64,000 bases of DNA from Heliocidaris erythrogramma (lineage: Eukaryota; Echinodermata; Echinoidea; Camarodonta; Echinometridae): the NCBI GenBank assembly GCA_025617745.1, contig CM046869.1, forward strand, positions 17,128,994 through 17,192,993, given 5' to 3'. Positions 1 through 11,986 of the stretch are shown piece after piece. Under the pieces are notes generated by a model. It searched no databases and was not told where the DNA came from. It worked only from the letters and a program-made list of their open reading frames with translations. Numbering within the stretch: the first letter of the stretch is position 1; each line of letters opens with the position of its first letter. The translations under genes and the position numbers were made by a program.

Positions 1-109
1 TCGACTAATGGACTTGCCTAAGTATTGCCACAACTTCCTTCCATCTTGACACACTTTTGGGAGCTTCTTTTTGTTTTTTACCTCGTAGAAAAAAGTAAAA
101 GGATAATGC

Positions 110-126
110 CGCTCCTGGGTGGGCTC

Positions 127-163
<37 letters not shown>

Positions 164-183
164 GCCGATTGCGCCACAGAAGC
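110..183 (-). tRNA. tRNA-Asn (anticodon GTT)
   Basis: Read on the minus strand this 74-nt segment folds as a complete cloverleaf. The acceptor GCTTCTG pairs with CAGGAGC with one G-T wobble, the D arm follows, the anticodon loop is CTGTTAA (anticodon GTT, Asn), and the T arm carries the B box GGTTCGAGCCC. The discriminator base is G, as expected for eukaryotic tRNA-Asn. T-runs that could end Pol III transcription lie just downstream (complement of 88-94 and 97-100). No intron and no encoded CCA are present. It decodes AAC/AAU codons. All stems pair, so it looks functional; a tRNA-derived repeat head is less likely because no SINE body follows. Confidence 0.92.
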
Positions 184-1078
184 TTGCACGTTCAGCAGGT
201 GGCACAAAACAAAGAGGACCTTTTTTCTGGAATGTTAGCGCCCTCTTTTTTGAACCAAAACTCTAGTTTCAGGATGACAGTTTTATTTTCCAAATTTGTG
301 GACGTCAATAAAATATGGTTTCCAAAAAGAAAACACTTGTTTGTTTTGTTAATTCGTCAATCATCATAGGAGAAAAACTGATTATGTAACATCAGAAAAC
401 TAGGAGCCCAAGAACAGAAACTTTTCTATATAATTCAGGAATGGGTGTCAAACAAGCTTATCATTCACAATCAATATACTGTTGATCTAATTGGGAGAAA
501 AGTATACATTTTTAGGCAGGTCTTTCTTTTTTTCTAAAAAGAAAGAAAAAATTTCCATTGAGGCTAAAATAAAACAAAACAAAACAAAAATGATATACTA
601 ACAAAATCACTTCTGTTGGATTCAGGCCTTTTCAAAGATAAAAAGAAAAAAGTTCAGGAATTTGAGGACACTTCATTAATATTAAAATGATACATCATGC
701 AAACATTGTATGCAAGGGATCCTTTTTTTAGTACTCAATGCAAAACAGGACCTTACGGTGATGATATCTATCAATTTCTGCGGCTCTCTACTTCCTCCAA
801 AATACAATAAATTTCCTTGCTAATTTCTGTATATTGCCCCCACCCCCCCCCCAAAAAAAAAAAACCCCAACAACCCACCTATAACGAGGACCTTATTGTG
901 TTACATTACAAGCAGTGGCGTAACTGGACCTAATTTGCGTCAATAGGGGCAAAATTTCCGAGGAAATGGTGAGCGTAAATTGGTAAATTGCTTGGAGGGA
1001 GAAGTCGCTTAGTTGGGGGGGGGGGGGTATCGTATACTAACACTCTTAGCTGGGATATTTTACTCAAGTATTTCAAGA

Positions 1079-1490
1079 TCGATAGGGGGGTATAGACAAG
1101 GAGATCCATTATCTCCCTACTTGTTTATTCTTTGCATTGAAACCCTTGCTCACTCGCGATTCGAAATGATGATTATTTTGGTCTCAGGTTTGCACTTTGG
1201 AGGCACAGGGGTTAAACATCATACATTATGCGGATGATATCACTCTTTTCGTTAACAATCTTGGGACAATGAAGCGATTGGAAGTAATATTTGAGAATTT
1301 TGCAAGAGTATCTGAACTGGAAATGAATAAAGAAACGACAAATGTTATGTTACTAGGTTCTAGTCAGGAAAGCACAGGTTTCCCTTTTGGAAAAGTCGTA
1401 CCATTTAAAAAAATACTAGGAGTATTTCTTATTTTTCACTTTAGATATACAGGTAAAAGAGAGCATGAACTATATAACGAAATTCTGTAA
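1079..1490 (+). pseudogene. LINE reverse-transcriptase fragment, frameshifted
   Basis: Two overlapping frames give the central blocks of a non-LTR retrotransposon reverse transcriptase. The first frame (about 1091-1200) reads RQGDPLSPYLFILCIETLA, the conserved RT palm block. The second frame (about 1203-1490) continues with IIHYADDITLF, the catalytic YADD box, then a FARVSELEMNKET-like helix and a downstream LGV strand. A frameshift lies near 1200, and both the N-terminal endonuclease and the RT C-terminus are missing, so this is a dead, truncated copy. The block sequences suggest an L1/Tx1-like lineage, but the fragment is too short to assign a clade firmly. A poly-G run at 1016-1027 sits just upstream. 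Confidence 0.78.
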
Positions 1491-1654
1491 GTAAAATTCT
1501 GTCAGTGGTGGAAACAGAGAGACTATAACCTTAATAGGTAAAATTCAAATAAGCTTATTTTGAACTTATTTTGTCCACATGAATCCCGCAAAAGAAATAA
1601 AAATGAAATAAAAAAGAAAGGCAATAAATAATTCAAGAAAATCATATAGATTTG

Positions 1655-2065
1655 ATGATAATGATGATGGCAGATGATGATGATATATGATGATGATGTT
1701 AATGAAGATAATATAATAATGATAATAAAATAATATTACTATACTATAGGCCTACTACTACTACTACTACTACTACTACTAATAATAATAATAATGAATA
1801 CTGACAATACTACTGAGCACTAAAAATGAGAAGAAGAAAAGAAACAAGAAGAAGAAGAGAAGAAGAAGAAGAAAAAGAAGAAGAAGAAGAAGAGGAGGAA
1901 GAAGAAGAAGAAGCCAAAAAGAAGAAGAAGAAGAAGAAGAAGAAGAAGAAGAAGAAGAAGAAGAAGAAGAAGAAAGAAGAATTAAAGAAGAAAGAAGAAG
2001 AAGAAGAAGAAGAAGAAGAAGAAGAAGAAGAAGAAGAAGAAGAAGAAGAAGAAGAAGAACGTTAG
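1655..2065. repeat. Microsatellite cluster: GAT, TAC/TAA, then long (GAA)n
   Basis: Imperfect GAT repeats (about 1655-1700), TAC and TAA triplets (about 1750-1795) and a nearly uninterrupted GAA/AAG tract (about 1829-2060) follow one another. A poly-T run (about 2086-2103) lies just after. The Glu/Lys-only reading frame through the tract is a composition artefact. Confidence 0.9.
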
Positions 2066-2539
2066 TTTTGGTTTGGGAGTAAGTTTTTTTTTTTTTTTTT
2101 TTTAAAGATATGATTTATTTTTCTCTCAAATCAAATACACTGTAACACATCATTCATAACAAAATTGTACATAATTATATCATTGAAACAAACTTGATGC
2201 ATTATACATTGATATTTGGTATAAACATAGATTGCAATTTTTTTTTAAAGAAAACATTTTCATGTAAATGATGATCATGAGAGAAAATTTTTGTACTACT
2301 ACTATTTTCGATCAAGTCGAGTCACAACAATACTACTAGTAATCCCCAATTATACTTGTCACGTGACTTGATCACAGTTGGTTGTTGATCAAATACACGG
2401 TACGGTAGGGACAACGCTTTTTGAGGGTATTAAGATACCCCAAAAACAATATTTGAGCTGATACCAGGGACATGGAATTATGTATTTTGAAGGAGAAAGA
2501 GAAGCATTTCAGGAATCTATTGTGATTTGGACATCGTCA

Positions 2540-2767
2540 GGGATTTAAAGGGATAATTTCAACTTACAAGGTGTGATCACAAACGGTTTGTGTGTTTGAG
2601 CACCGCACCTACCTGGCTGGCGCAAGGATAGCCACTCGCTCCAGTACAACGCCCGGCTGAGCTCCCGCAGTGGCCAATTCAGTGTAGTACTATACACAGT
2701 TGCGGTCCACTGTTGGACTCTTTGAGCTGGAGAAAGAGACCCCATTCAGCTTGACTGGTTGAATAAC
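2540..2767 (+). promoter_or_regulatory. Probable PKN promoter / 5' UTR
   Basis: This segment directly precedes the inferred PKN start codon. It is more GC-rich than its AT-rich surroundings and contains a CCAAT-like element (GGCCAATTC near 2671). An in-frame TGA at 2723-2725 closes the frame upstream of the ATG at 2768, so the CDS cannot extend further 5' without splicing. No TATA box or transcription start can be fixed from sequence alone. The assignment rests on position and composition. Confidence 0.35.
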
Positions 2768-2800
2768 ATGGCTGCCGATTCGAGTGCTGTTTTAGCACAG
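2768..2800 (+). CDS. PKN: PKN exon 1 (start codon exon)
   Basis: ATG at 2768 has A at -3 and G at +4 and encodes MAADSSAVLAQ before a donor GTAAAT at 2801. An in-frame stop lies 43 nt upstream. The exon ends in phase 0 and joins in frame to the phase-0 acceptor of the HR1a exon at 10444. PKN N-termini before HR1a are short and poorly conserved, so homology cannot confirm this exon; the evidence is the start context, the donor, the phase and the absence of a better start. An ATG inside exon 2 (10449) is out of frame. Confidence 0.6.
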
Positions 2801-3083
2801 GTAAATGAAACTTAATCCTATTAAATTGGTTTAATGAGTGTTTTGTTGGTAGTTTACATGTTCTAGACTTAGTTTAATGAGGAAGTGTTTACTGTTGACA
2901 TGGTCATGGACAAGTATGATCACCGGCCAGTCATAATACCATGAATACCGACCATAATAAGCGTATCATGGCATCTAGCGCGCGTCTTGCAAATCAACCC
3001 ATGGGACTACGCGTAGAATGCCTAGCAACGTTGAGAATAGCCAAAATAGAGCAAGATGAGGAATAAAAAGGTAATTATCAATT

Positions 3084-3655
3084 TTTTGTTAATTTTTCAT
3101 ATTTTCATTAAAATAATCTCTTTTCATAAAATGATAAATTGCCATTGACTATGTGCAGGGGTCGGTAATTAAAACGCACTACTCCCTCTATGCGTAAAAT
3201 GAGATGACTCTATTGCAACGTCATTTCTACAAGAACACGCAAGTATTATCGCTCGTTAGTACCTGGATCTTGTTCCCCAGTATTTGGGTAATAGTCTGAC
3301 AAATTTTCATTACGTTTCATGAAGAATTTTTGCCGTAGTCGTTGGAAACATCGTTAAGAGGTCGGTATTTTTTGTTAATTTTTCATATTTTCATTAAAAT
3401 AATCTCTTTTCATAAAATGATAAATTGCCACTGACTATGTGCAGGGGTCGGTAATTAAAACACACTACTCCCTCTATGCGTAAAATGAGATGACTCTATT
3501 GCAACGTCATTTCTACAAGAACACGCAAGTATTATCGCTCGTTAGGACCTGGATCTTGTTCCCCAGTATTTGGGTAATAGTCTGACGAATTTTCATTACG
3601 TTTCATGAAGAATTTTTGCCGTAGTCATTGGAAACATCGTTGAGAGGTCGGTATT
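3084..3655. repeat. Two-copy 286-bp tandem duplication
   Basis: A unit starting TTTTTGTTAATTTTTCAT and ending GAGGTCGGTATT occurs twice head to tail, with landmarks GTTAATTT at 3088 and 3374 (period 286). Only a handful of substitutions separate the copies, so the duplication is young. Confidence 0.9.
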
Positions 3656-4084
3656 AGGTAAAGGCATCATACATCATGTAGGCATAACCATAACACACCA
3701 GTTCTAAGTAAGGTTAAGCTCATCACTGCTTATGAAAATAATATAAGATAAGTCTAGGCCTAAGTTGATTTGTGTGAAGCTGAAAAATTGAAGAAACAGG
3801 ATAGTGAAACTGTGAAAGTTTAAAAGAAATTGGACAAATAAATTGGGAAGTCCTGAATATTTGAAAGATAAATCACTAAATCCCCCTCTCGTACAGCCTA
3901 CACATACAGGTATCCTCCCTTCATTAATGACCTAATTAAGATCCTCAGAATTCTCTGAATACCTGCTTTCATGGCAGGTATTCAGGTGTAATCATCCTTG
4001 CTATATGATATGGCCATACTGGCCCCTTCGCCAGATAAGAGATGTTGACGATAACCAACAACTACGCCAAGAGATGGAAGTACA

Positions 4085-4147
4085 AAATAATAATAATACT
4101 GCTATTTCTGTAGCGCCTTTTCAGAGTATACAAAGTGCTTTACATAA
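4085..4147 (-). repeat. LINE/SINE 3' tail with (ATT)n
   Basis: On the minus strand this reads TGTAAAGCACTTTG, then AAAAGGCGCTACAGAAATAG and an ATT-repeat end. That is the typical 3' terminus shared by CR1/L2-like LINEs and their SINEs in marine invertebrates. The body is not recognisable. Confidence 0.5.
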
Positions 4148-7045
4148 TACAATTAACAAATAACAATGCTGCTTACAAGAATATACATAAACAAGATTTG
4201 CATCAAACCTGATTGCATGAAAGAGGTTGCTTACAAATTGTAAATTAAACACAACAATACAGAATACACATTAAATGAGATGAAATAAGGAGAGCACACT
4301 TAGAGTGGCAGCAGCTATAGACAGCGCAATCATTACATACATACTGTAACATGTACATGTACACCATTTACCCACCAAAAAGTGCTGTGGTTGTTGTCAA
4401 TGAGAAGCAAAGCCCTCAGACATCATGGCTCCTACAGGTAGCTGACGATCAACCGATTGCTAAGGTGGTCCAGCATCCGCATCTCGGCATCACAAAATCA
4501 TCCTCAAGGATTGACTGTACACCTGACATCTTACAAAGGGGGCTAAAGACCTTTTCCGCCCTACATGTACATGAGGTAGGGCCTAGGGGCACATGCCACA
4601 TTGCATCCATCGGGCCTTCCCCTCACCTCTCTGTGCAAAGCAGTGGTCAGTAATTCTGTAATCAAGAATGCTGTATGGAGCACCTGTCCTCGGCTTGAAC
4701 ATGTCCTCTCGCTAGGAGGAGGATGAAGATCTGTCTCACTTCATCTCATCCTGCCGTTACCTGGAACCACAACACTCCTCCTTCATAAGGAATGCTAAAC
4801 CAGAAACTCCCAGTAATAGGAATTCCACATCTAGACAGAGAGAACCCACTGGTCTTTATGTAAAGCTTATTCTCCTACCAAACCCAGACCTACATGTACA
4901 TGTAACTCATGCTGCATCAACAGTCCTTACCCTCCAATTCATCTTGCAGATCCACACAGTGCGTGCAGCAGTTCCCCAGTACTAAGCCCCAACTATAAAC
5001 AAGACAAACCCAGGATGAAAACTGAGTCACCACACTGTAGCAAACTGCTGCCGATCTCCAACCCTAACGGAGGAAGAAGTAATACATGTAATGCTATAAG
5101 TTTTAAATTCTGAAATCTTAACTTAAGCAAAAGTTTCAAAGGAGCAAGATACATGTAGTGAGGTACCACTGAATCTGAAGACTCCACTTACATGTAGATC
5201 TAATTAGGTGATAGAGTCTAAGTTGAAGAGATTACTGTACATTTTCATTGTTTGGATTTTTCAAAAATGTTCAACAAAAGTTGAAGGCAACTTTTTTTCC
5301 TTAAAATTCACAGATTATGCTGACATAGGGCTGCACGATATCCCATTTTGGGTTATTCAATATTATCATCAGCTTCAGTATCGCTGATATAGCAATATAT
5401 TGTCACCGCCCAAAAATGTACATTTCCATCCACCTAAAGTTTAGCACAACTCGAGAGGGTTACCCGCCCAGTCAGCGACCATCCTGCTTCAAAATAAATA
5501 TCATATTGTATTTAAATTGAATAAAACACTGATTCATAAGAGAATGAAATTACATTTTCAACGAGAGCAATATTTTTTTTCATTGCTGTAAAAATGGGGA
5601 TGCAAGGGAAAATTCAAACTTCGCGGTACTGACTTACATGTATGAATACCTAATAAATACCTTTGTTACCTAGATATGCTGGACTGCTTGTTGAATATTC
5701 ATGAGTTTGCCCTCTGCAGTCAAAAACAATATATTGTCTTATAGTGGCTGTCTGTTCCAGAGTACTTATATGTCAAAACTCCTCAAAAATCATTAATTTT
5801 TTGTGTTGTTTTGGGTACCAATAGTATAATTTCTCTTTTGTCTAAGTTGTCTTTGTCACAATACTTCACAATCTCTTTCATATTTATTCATGACATTTTA
5901 TTTCCTTAATAATTTCTAAAACTCGCTAGCGTACCTATATCGACAATATTTTTTCAAATATCGCTTGAAGGCGATATATCATATATTGGAAAAATTCTCT
6001 ACTGTAAAGGGGGGGGGGGGGGGGGGGTTATGTACATGTATATGTACATAGAAAAATTTGTTTATAAAATGGCCTTCCTGAAGTTCCTGAGTGTACATAC
6101 CAGTGGGTGATGTATTCACAACTCTTCATTCGGATGGGTCCACTTTGTGATGGTTGATGGGAACTGGGAAGTGCATGCATGTTTGTAACTTAATTTTGTA
6201 TAGCTCTGTTTTCATCAGTATAGGGTTAACTCTTTTACTATTGTTTGGTCTATGTGTGTCGATAATCAGTTACATGTATATGGTGTCAAAGTTTTCATAT
6301 TTTTTTTCTTTTCGTTTCACTGGATACGGCTTCTAGATTTGATGTGCTGATGACAGTTTGGGATTGGGATGTACACATGTAGGTGGCCCTGCCCCCTTTC
6401 CCTACATGTATATATAATACAATGTACATGAAGTGGCTATCAAATAAATACATGTACACTTTACTTTCAAACACTGTGCATTTAATCTCTAATCACAAGT
6501 ATCAGGGCTGATAGTTATTTGATTGTGTTAATTATTTTTAAAAATGTCACATTCTAAGATTTTTATGCAAGGAGCATAATATTGCCACCTTTCTTTACAG
6601 CTCCAATTAAATTAAATATTTGTTAGCTACATAAAATATACATGAACATGTAGAATGAAACCTGTATATGAAGAGTTTTCTTGCAAAAGGCCCTAAATCC
6701 ACTTTACCTACTTCTTAGTAAATTGAGATTTTTTGTTTCACACAGTTCTATGATTTCATTCAAGAAGATCTTCATGTATGTTTAAAAGACATCACCACAA
6801 CTAACAATAATCACAATTTTAAAAATCCTGCGGCCGTCAAATATTTTATATGATTTTTTATATTTATTATTTTTTGGATTTAGGGCCTTTTGCAAGAAAA
6901 GTGGGATTTAGGGCCTTTTGCAAGAAAAGTCTTGAATGATAATAGTCATTTACACATTAAACATCTTTCTAATGAACCAAAAATCCACCGCCCTTGTTCA
7001 CCTAACCTCTTGTGCTGCTCCACCTGCCTATGTTCAATCGGTTAC

Positions 7046-7330
7046 AATAAACCTTGCCTGATATAGCAACATTATAAAATCAATCAAAATTTAAACTTCG
7101 AAAGATAATTGGGGTGACTTATCGAAAATCATCATCTGACCTTAAAAATAAAGCAGACTTGCTCTAGATAACTGCATAAAATATTTGCTTTGCTCGGATA
7201 AACCTTGCCTGATATAGCAACATTTTAAAGTCGATTCCAAAGATAATTTGTATTGTCTACTGACAGTAGCCAGTCATTATCTGCCCTTAATAAAGCAGAT
7301 TTGCTCAAAATCAAAGCAATATCTACTGTA
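7046..7330. repeat. Direct repeat, about 151-bp period, two diverged copies
   Basis: The segment ACCTTGCCTGATATAGCAAC occurs at 7051 and again at 7202. In both copies AAAGATAATT, an ATC/CAT-rich stretch and AAAGCAGA(C/T)TTGCTC follow in the same order. Confidence 0.7.
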
Positions 7331-7334
7331 TCCA

Positions 7335-7735
7335 GAGCAGAATGCATCATCATAATCAACATCACATCACGTAACCAATACCATCATTATCACCCGTATA
7401 ATTGCCATCGTCATCACACCATTACCATCATCAGAACATTCAGCATCACACCATCATACACATGAATGAAATCAGCATTAACATCATCATAACCAACATC
7501 ATCATTGTTTTTATCACCATTATTGCCATTATCATCACCATCATAACCATCACCATCATCATCATTATGGAGATCATAAATACCTTTATCGCCATTATCA
7601 TTGCCGCCACTATTATCATTATCTCTATCACCATTTCTACCATCATCACATTTATCACTGTCATCATCAACATCACCATCACTAACAGTAGCATCATCAC
7701 CATCATCTTTGTCATGGCTGTATTATTCATGTCAT
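7335..7735. repeat. Degenerate ATC/CAT trinucleotide tract
   Basis: About 400 bp of imperfect CAT/ATC triplets. Long open frames on both strands (Ile/His/Thr-rich one way, Met-rich the other) are products of the triplet composition and are not called as genes. Confidence 0.85.
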
Positions 7736-8524
7736 TAGAGTTAACAACACCTGCTGAACATTTTTCAATATCACACCATCCTCATATCACCTACTCATGT
7801 ACATCCAATAAGATTTCATTTCATTTCATTTTTCTTTTTTTTTTCTGGGATTGTTGGTTATATCTGCAAGCTCCATTGTTATAGTAATTTTCAAGATCTT
7901 GATAAACTAAGGAATTTTGTGTATTTAATTCCCATAAAAAAATTCAAAATGCTGGAAAGATTCTCACACAGAGTCTCTGGATAGATGGTTGTGTGGAGGC
8001 GCGTGATTGGTCATTCATGCCAAAAACCTATTCTCTTAGCCAATCAGGATGCAGGATAGATGAATGGATATAGGGCTTTTTGCAAGAAAACATAATTTTC
8101 ATCTCATTTTTTAACAAACTTCCTGAAACTTTTAGAAGTTGAAATATAGCCAGTTTGATGCACATGGTGAATGTCTATTAAGGCATATAAAAAAGTGCCA
8201 TATGATAAAAAATGGATTTAGGGCCTTTTGCAAGTAAGCTCTTCATATAAAGACTGCTCAAGGGAGACAAGAAAAGCAATCTTCATGAGCAGGTGGTCTT
8301 TCTATACAGGTGTTCGCTAAAGCAGGTTTGCCTGTACTACAGAAAATTGAATCTCCAGACAATTATTTATATTTATTGTAGGCCAATCGCAGATCTACAC
8401 ATGTGGATTATCAACCACAAGTACAGTGTAGTCATATATTCATTTATAAATTTACAAACATGTAGCTTCTGTGTTAGTAATTAGGGTTAACAACAGCCCC
8501 CCCCCCCCCCCCAACACACACACA

Positions 8525-8689
8525 TAGACCCCTGTTACACCGGAATCCTAAGGAGTCTCATGGCGCCCCGAGACTCCTTACAATTTCAGTGTAGCAGGGA
8601 TCCAAAAATTTGGGTCAGCTTTTTGGAAACCAGTCTCGGGACGCCCCGAGACTGGTCTCGGTTAGGTATTTCGGTGTAAAAGGGGTCTA
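8525..8689. mobile_element. Short inverted-repeat element (MITE), 165 bp
   Basis: The ends are TAGACCCCTGTTACACCG and CGGTGTAAAAGGGGTCTA, about 18-bp terminal inverted repeats with one or two mismatches. The interior is itself two GC-rich palindromes around GCGCCCCGAGACTCC and GGGACGCCCCGAGACTGG. No coding capacity. Confidence 0.75.
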
Positions 8690-8756
8690 AATCATGCAGT
8701 GCATCTTCTTGCAGCTGTTCGTTTCATAATCTACATCATACTATAATTCAAGAACC

Positions 8757-10100
8757 GTTTGTCTGTTCGTCTGTCTATCTGTCTGTTCGTCTGTCTGTCT
8801 GTTTGTTCCCCTACTCCTCCTAGATCCTTCGACAGATCTTCACCAAACTCGGATGGTGTATGTAGGGGGACCCCAGAATTGCCCTTGAGGGGTTGGTTTT
8901 TTTTAAACGTCACTGGGGTCATCACTGGGGTCAAATTACCTTTGACCACTGTTTCATAACACATACAGTCGATCATGAACATAATCGATTATAAACATCT
9001 CCGCCATCTGTTGACGCATTGAGTTGAAAGTTGGTATAGGGATAGGTGTTGGGTCCACGAGGTTTGTGGCGCACTTTTCGTGTTGATCCGAGAGGTAAAA
9101 GGTCATCTAGGGGTCAAATAGGGTCAAATCTTAACCGAAAGTGCTATGGAGTTGAAAGTTGGTATAGGGATAGGTGTTGGGTCCACGAGGTTTGTGGCGC
9201 ACTTTTCGTGTTGATCCGAGAGGTCAAAGGTCATCTAGGGGTCAGATAGGGTCAAATCTTAACCGAAAGTGTTATGGGGACCAAAGTTGGCATGTGGGAT
9301 GAAGTTAGGTTGGCGAAAATTTCGGCGCCAATTTCAAGGTCATCCGAGGTCATCTCAAGGTCAAATGGTAGAGAATGTGCGTTTCGCCATCTGTTGACGC
9401 ATTGAGTTGAAAGTTGGTATAGGGATAGGTGTTGGGTCCACGAGGTTTGTGGCGCACTTTTCGTGTTGATCCGAGAGGTAAAAGGTCATCTAGGGGTCAA
9501 ATAGGGTCAAATCTTAACCGAAAGTGCTATGGAGTTGAAAGTTGGTATAGGGATAGGTGTTGGGTCCACGAGGTTTGTGGCGCACTTTTCGTGTTGATCC
9601 GAGAGGTCAAAGGTCATCTAGGGGTCAGATAGGGTCAAATCTTAACCGAAAGTGTTATGGGGACCAAAGTTGGCATGTGGGATGAAGTTAGGTTGGCGAA
9701 AATTTCGGCGCCAATTTCAAGGTCATCCGAGGTCATCTCAAGGTCAAATGGTAGAGAATGTGCGTTTCGCCATCTGTTGACGCATTGAGTTGAAAGTTGG
9801 TATAGGGATAGGTGTTGGGTCCACGAGGTTTGTGGCGCACTTTTCATGTTGATCCGAGAGGTCAAAGGTCATTTAGGGGTCAAATAGGGTCAAATCTTAA
9901 CCAAAAGTGCTATGGGGACCAAAGTTGACATGTGGGGTGACGTTAGGTTCGCGAAAATATTGGCGCCGATTTCAAGGTCATCCGAGGTCATTTCAAGGTC
10001 AAATGGTAGGGAATGTCCTATGGGGACCAAGGATGAGATTTGTTTGTTTATTTGCAAAGTCTGAGAACCGCGTACATCCGAGAACCGCGTATGTCCGAGA
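8757..10100. repeat. Tandem array, 383-bp units with GGTCA motifs
   Basis: A (TCTG)n stretch (8757-8806) leads into an array whose unit begins CGCCATCTGTTGACGCATTG at 9003, 9386 and 9769 (period 383). The first two units appear identical by eye; the third is diverged and shortened. Inside each unit a 128-bp segment (GAGTTGAAAGTTGGTATAGG at 9021 and 9149) is itself duplicated. The array ends with three copies of TCCGAGAACCGCG (10066-10107). Frames of 67 residues on both strands recur because of the repeat and have no protein features. Confidence 0.9.
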
Positions 10101-10443
10101 ACCGCGATCCCCCGGGTAATCGGCTAGTAGTATTAATTGCTTGTACAATGTGTGCTACATTCTTCTGAGCCTGCACTTGTATCTAATGACCATATACATT
10201 ACATGTATACATGTATAACAAGTTAGAGGTCGACTTAAATGCATCTCACAACAGGGACCAGGCTTTATTTCATGTCTTTTCAAGCTACAGGGTGTACATA
10301 TATTCTGTGTAAAAGCCTTTTTTGAAAATGAGTCTGTACCAATGACACATCAGGGACCATGCTTTATTAATCTACATGTATTTGTGATGAATCTTCTAGC
10401 CATTTTAAAAAAATCTGTTCAAAACTTTGTCTCACACTCACAG

Positions 10444-10750
10444 CACCATGGTGATACTCTAGGGACCTACGTGGAGCAGTATGGTGGTCATGAGATCCTG
10501 GATCTGTCTGATGCCAGTTTCCAGCAGAAACTGGAGCAGATCAAAGATCAGATCAAGAAGGAGATCCGCAAGGAGCTCAAGATCAAGGAGGGGGCAGAGA
10601 ACATGCGCAAGGTGACCACGGATAAGAAGAGCCTGGCCAATGTCAACAATATGGTCAAGCAGGCCAACTCCAGGCTGCAGGAACTACAGCAGGAGCTCAA
10701 CGAACTCAACGCTAGGATAGTGGTCAACACAGAAGATATGGTGCCTTCTG
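10444..10750 (+). CDS. PKN: PKN exon 2 (HR1a Rho-binding domain)
   Basis: The acceptor CACTCACAG ends at 10443 and the donor GTAAGA starts at 10751. The exon enters in phase 0 and ends with one extra base. The translation contains EIRKELKIKEGAENMRKVTT and KKSLANVNNMVKQANSRLQE, the diagnostic HR1a helix pair of PKN1/2 (residues roughly 35-95 of the protein). HR1a forms an antiparallel coiled coil that binds GTP-loaded RhoA/Rac. The sequence starts HHGDTLGTYVEQYGGHEILD, a lineage-specific linker, then LSDASFQQKLEQIKDQIKKE, matching the PKN2 segment upstream of HR1a. Codons are GC-rich relative to the flanking introns. Identification is firm. Confidence 0.95.
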
Positions 10751-11500
10751 GTAAGATTTACTTTTGATTTAGAGATGAAGGTTTTATTAAAAGTTAATAA
10801 TGTTACATTTACATGTATGCAAAGCCATAACATTTGTAAAAATTCCCCATGCTTTTAAATGAAAGAAATAATTATACAGTAATTAAAGTGGGAATTAATG
10901 AAGTGTATGTACCTGTATGCTTATTTCCATTTTGCACATGACTGTACACATGTATTGCTTTTGTGGAAAAGAAATGTGTACACAAATGATCAGTCTGCAG
11001 CTACTTTTTTGTGATAATTTGAGTCTTTGATAGGAGGGAACTGTTAAATGGGTTATCCTTGACTATACTGTTGCCATTGGATACAGGCATAGTAGAGAAA
11101 ATGATTCTCATTTACATGTACATGTACATGTATGGCTGATATTTGTAAGGCTTCCTTTGAATGAACGAAAAAGGACTGGCAAAAATGACTTCCAAGTATA
11201 ATGTACCTTGATGATCTTGAAGCGGACATGACATTCAAACTAGAAACATTCACAACATGAAACTTCATTTATTGTTAAAGATGTCTAATTATATTTTCAT
11301 GCACGCGATATTTCTGGTTTGTATTCACCCCCCTTTGTGCTTTACGAGCGTGGAATACTGGAAATCTGATTGGAGTTTAACCTCTTTTTCTGGAACCTTT
11401 CAATAACTTTAGCCTATATAACATGAAGCGTTGTCTCTTGTACAGTACTGTACATGTATGTGTATTGCCTTTCAAGCTTCATTTATTTACAGGATGTACA

Positions 11501-11572
11501 TGTAATAGAGTCCATTGAAAGAAATTATCATTAGTATGTAATAGAGTCCATTGAAGGAAATTATCATTAGGA
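11501..11572. repeat. 36-bp tandem duplication
   Basis: TGTAATAGAGTCCATTGAA followed by GAAATTATCATTAG occurs at 11501 and again at 11537, with one A/G difference visible. Confidence 0.9.
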
Positions 11573-11986
11573 GATTTTGTTTCAGTTTTTATTGGATGCC
11601 ACATCATGACTTGCACACAAGACAGGCCTATGGGCCATGTAAAGTGTACATTGGTGTGTGAAAAAGTGTTCTGTATTAATAGTTTTGTGCAACCTATCAA
11701 GTTCAATGTGGACATGTCACATCTACATGTACATGTTTGTGCTATCAATCATCCCAGTCAAGCACATCTCAGTATTTATCTATCTGCTCTTTTATCATAA
11801 AATAATACATGTAGTATTGTATGGCTTAAAGCACGTCATGAAATTACATCCATGGAAAGTCTGTCTAGAAGCAGTAAGAGGCGTTTTTTTGTAGGAGGAG
11901 ATGGTGGTGGCTTGCAGTGCAAGTATTTGCCTGCAGTGCCAAGGGTCACTGGATGCTCTTTAATGGCAAGAGGTCAAGTTTGAGGA

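Larger units (their letters stand above)
2801..10443 (+). other. PKN intron 1 (7.6 kb), repeat-filled
   Basis: No further coding exon was recognised. Contents are a 286-bp tandem duplication (3084-3655), a LINE/SINE 3' tail (4085-4147), five copies of an AGGGCCTTTTGCAAG motif (6680-8240), a 151-bp direct repeat (7046-7330), an ATC-rich tract (7335-7735), a 165-bp MITE (8525-8689) and a GGTCA-rich 383-bp tandem array (8757-10100). The rest (3660-4080, 4150-6670) is AT-rich DNA with scattered TACATGTA palindromes and a poly-G run near 6006-6027. Confidence 0.7.

Noticed and set aside
1826..2065. Glu/Lys-only frame of 79 residues
   Set aside because: It is a GAA microsatellite.
4351..4800. Possible LINE C-terminal remnant (EEDEDLSHFISSCRYLE-like)
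   Set aside because: Only one short Cys/His block resembles a LINE tail and the frame is broken around it; too weak to annotate.
5325..5998. Possible hAT element starting TAGGGCTGCACGATAT
   Set aside because: No matching inverted right end or target duplication was found.
7402..7884. A 160-residue Ile/Thr-rich frame
   Set aside because: Product of an ATC trinucleotide tract; the opposite strand is equally open.
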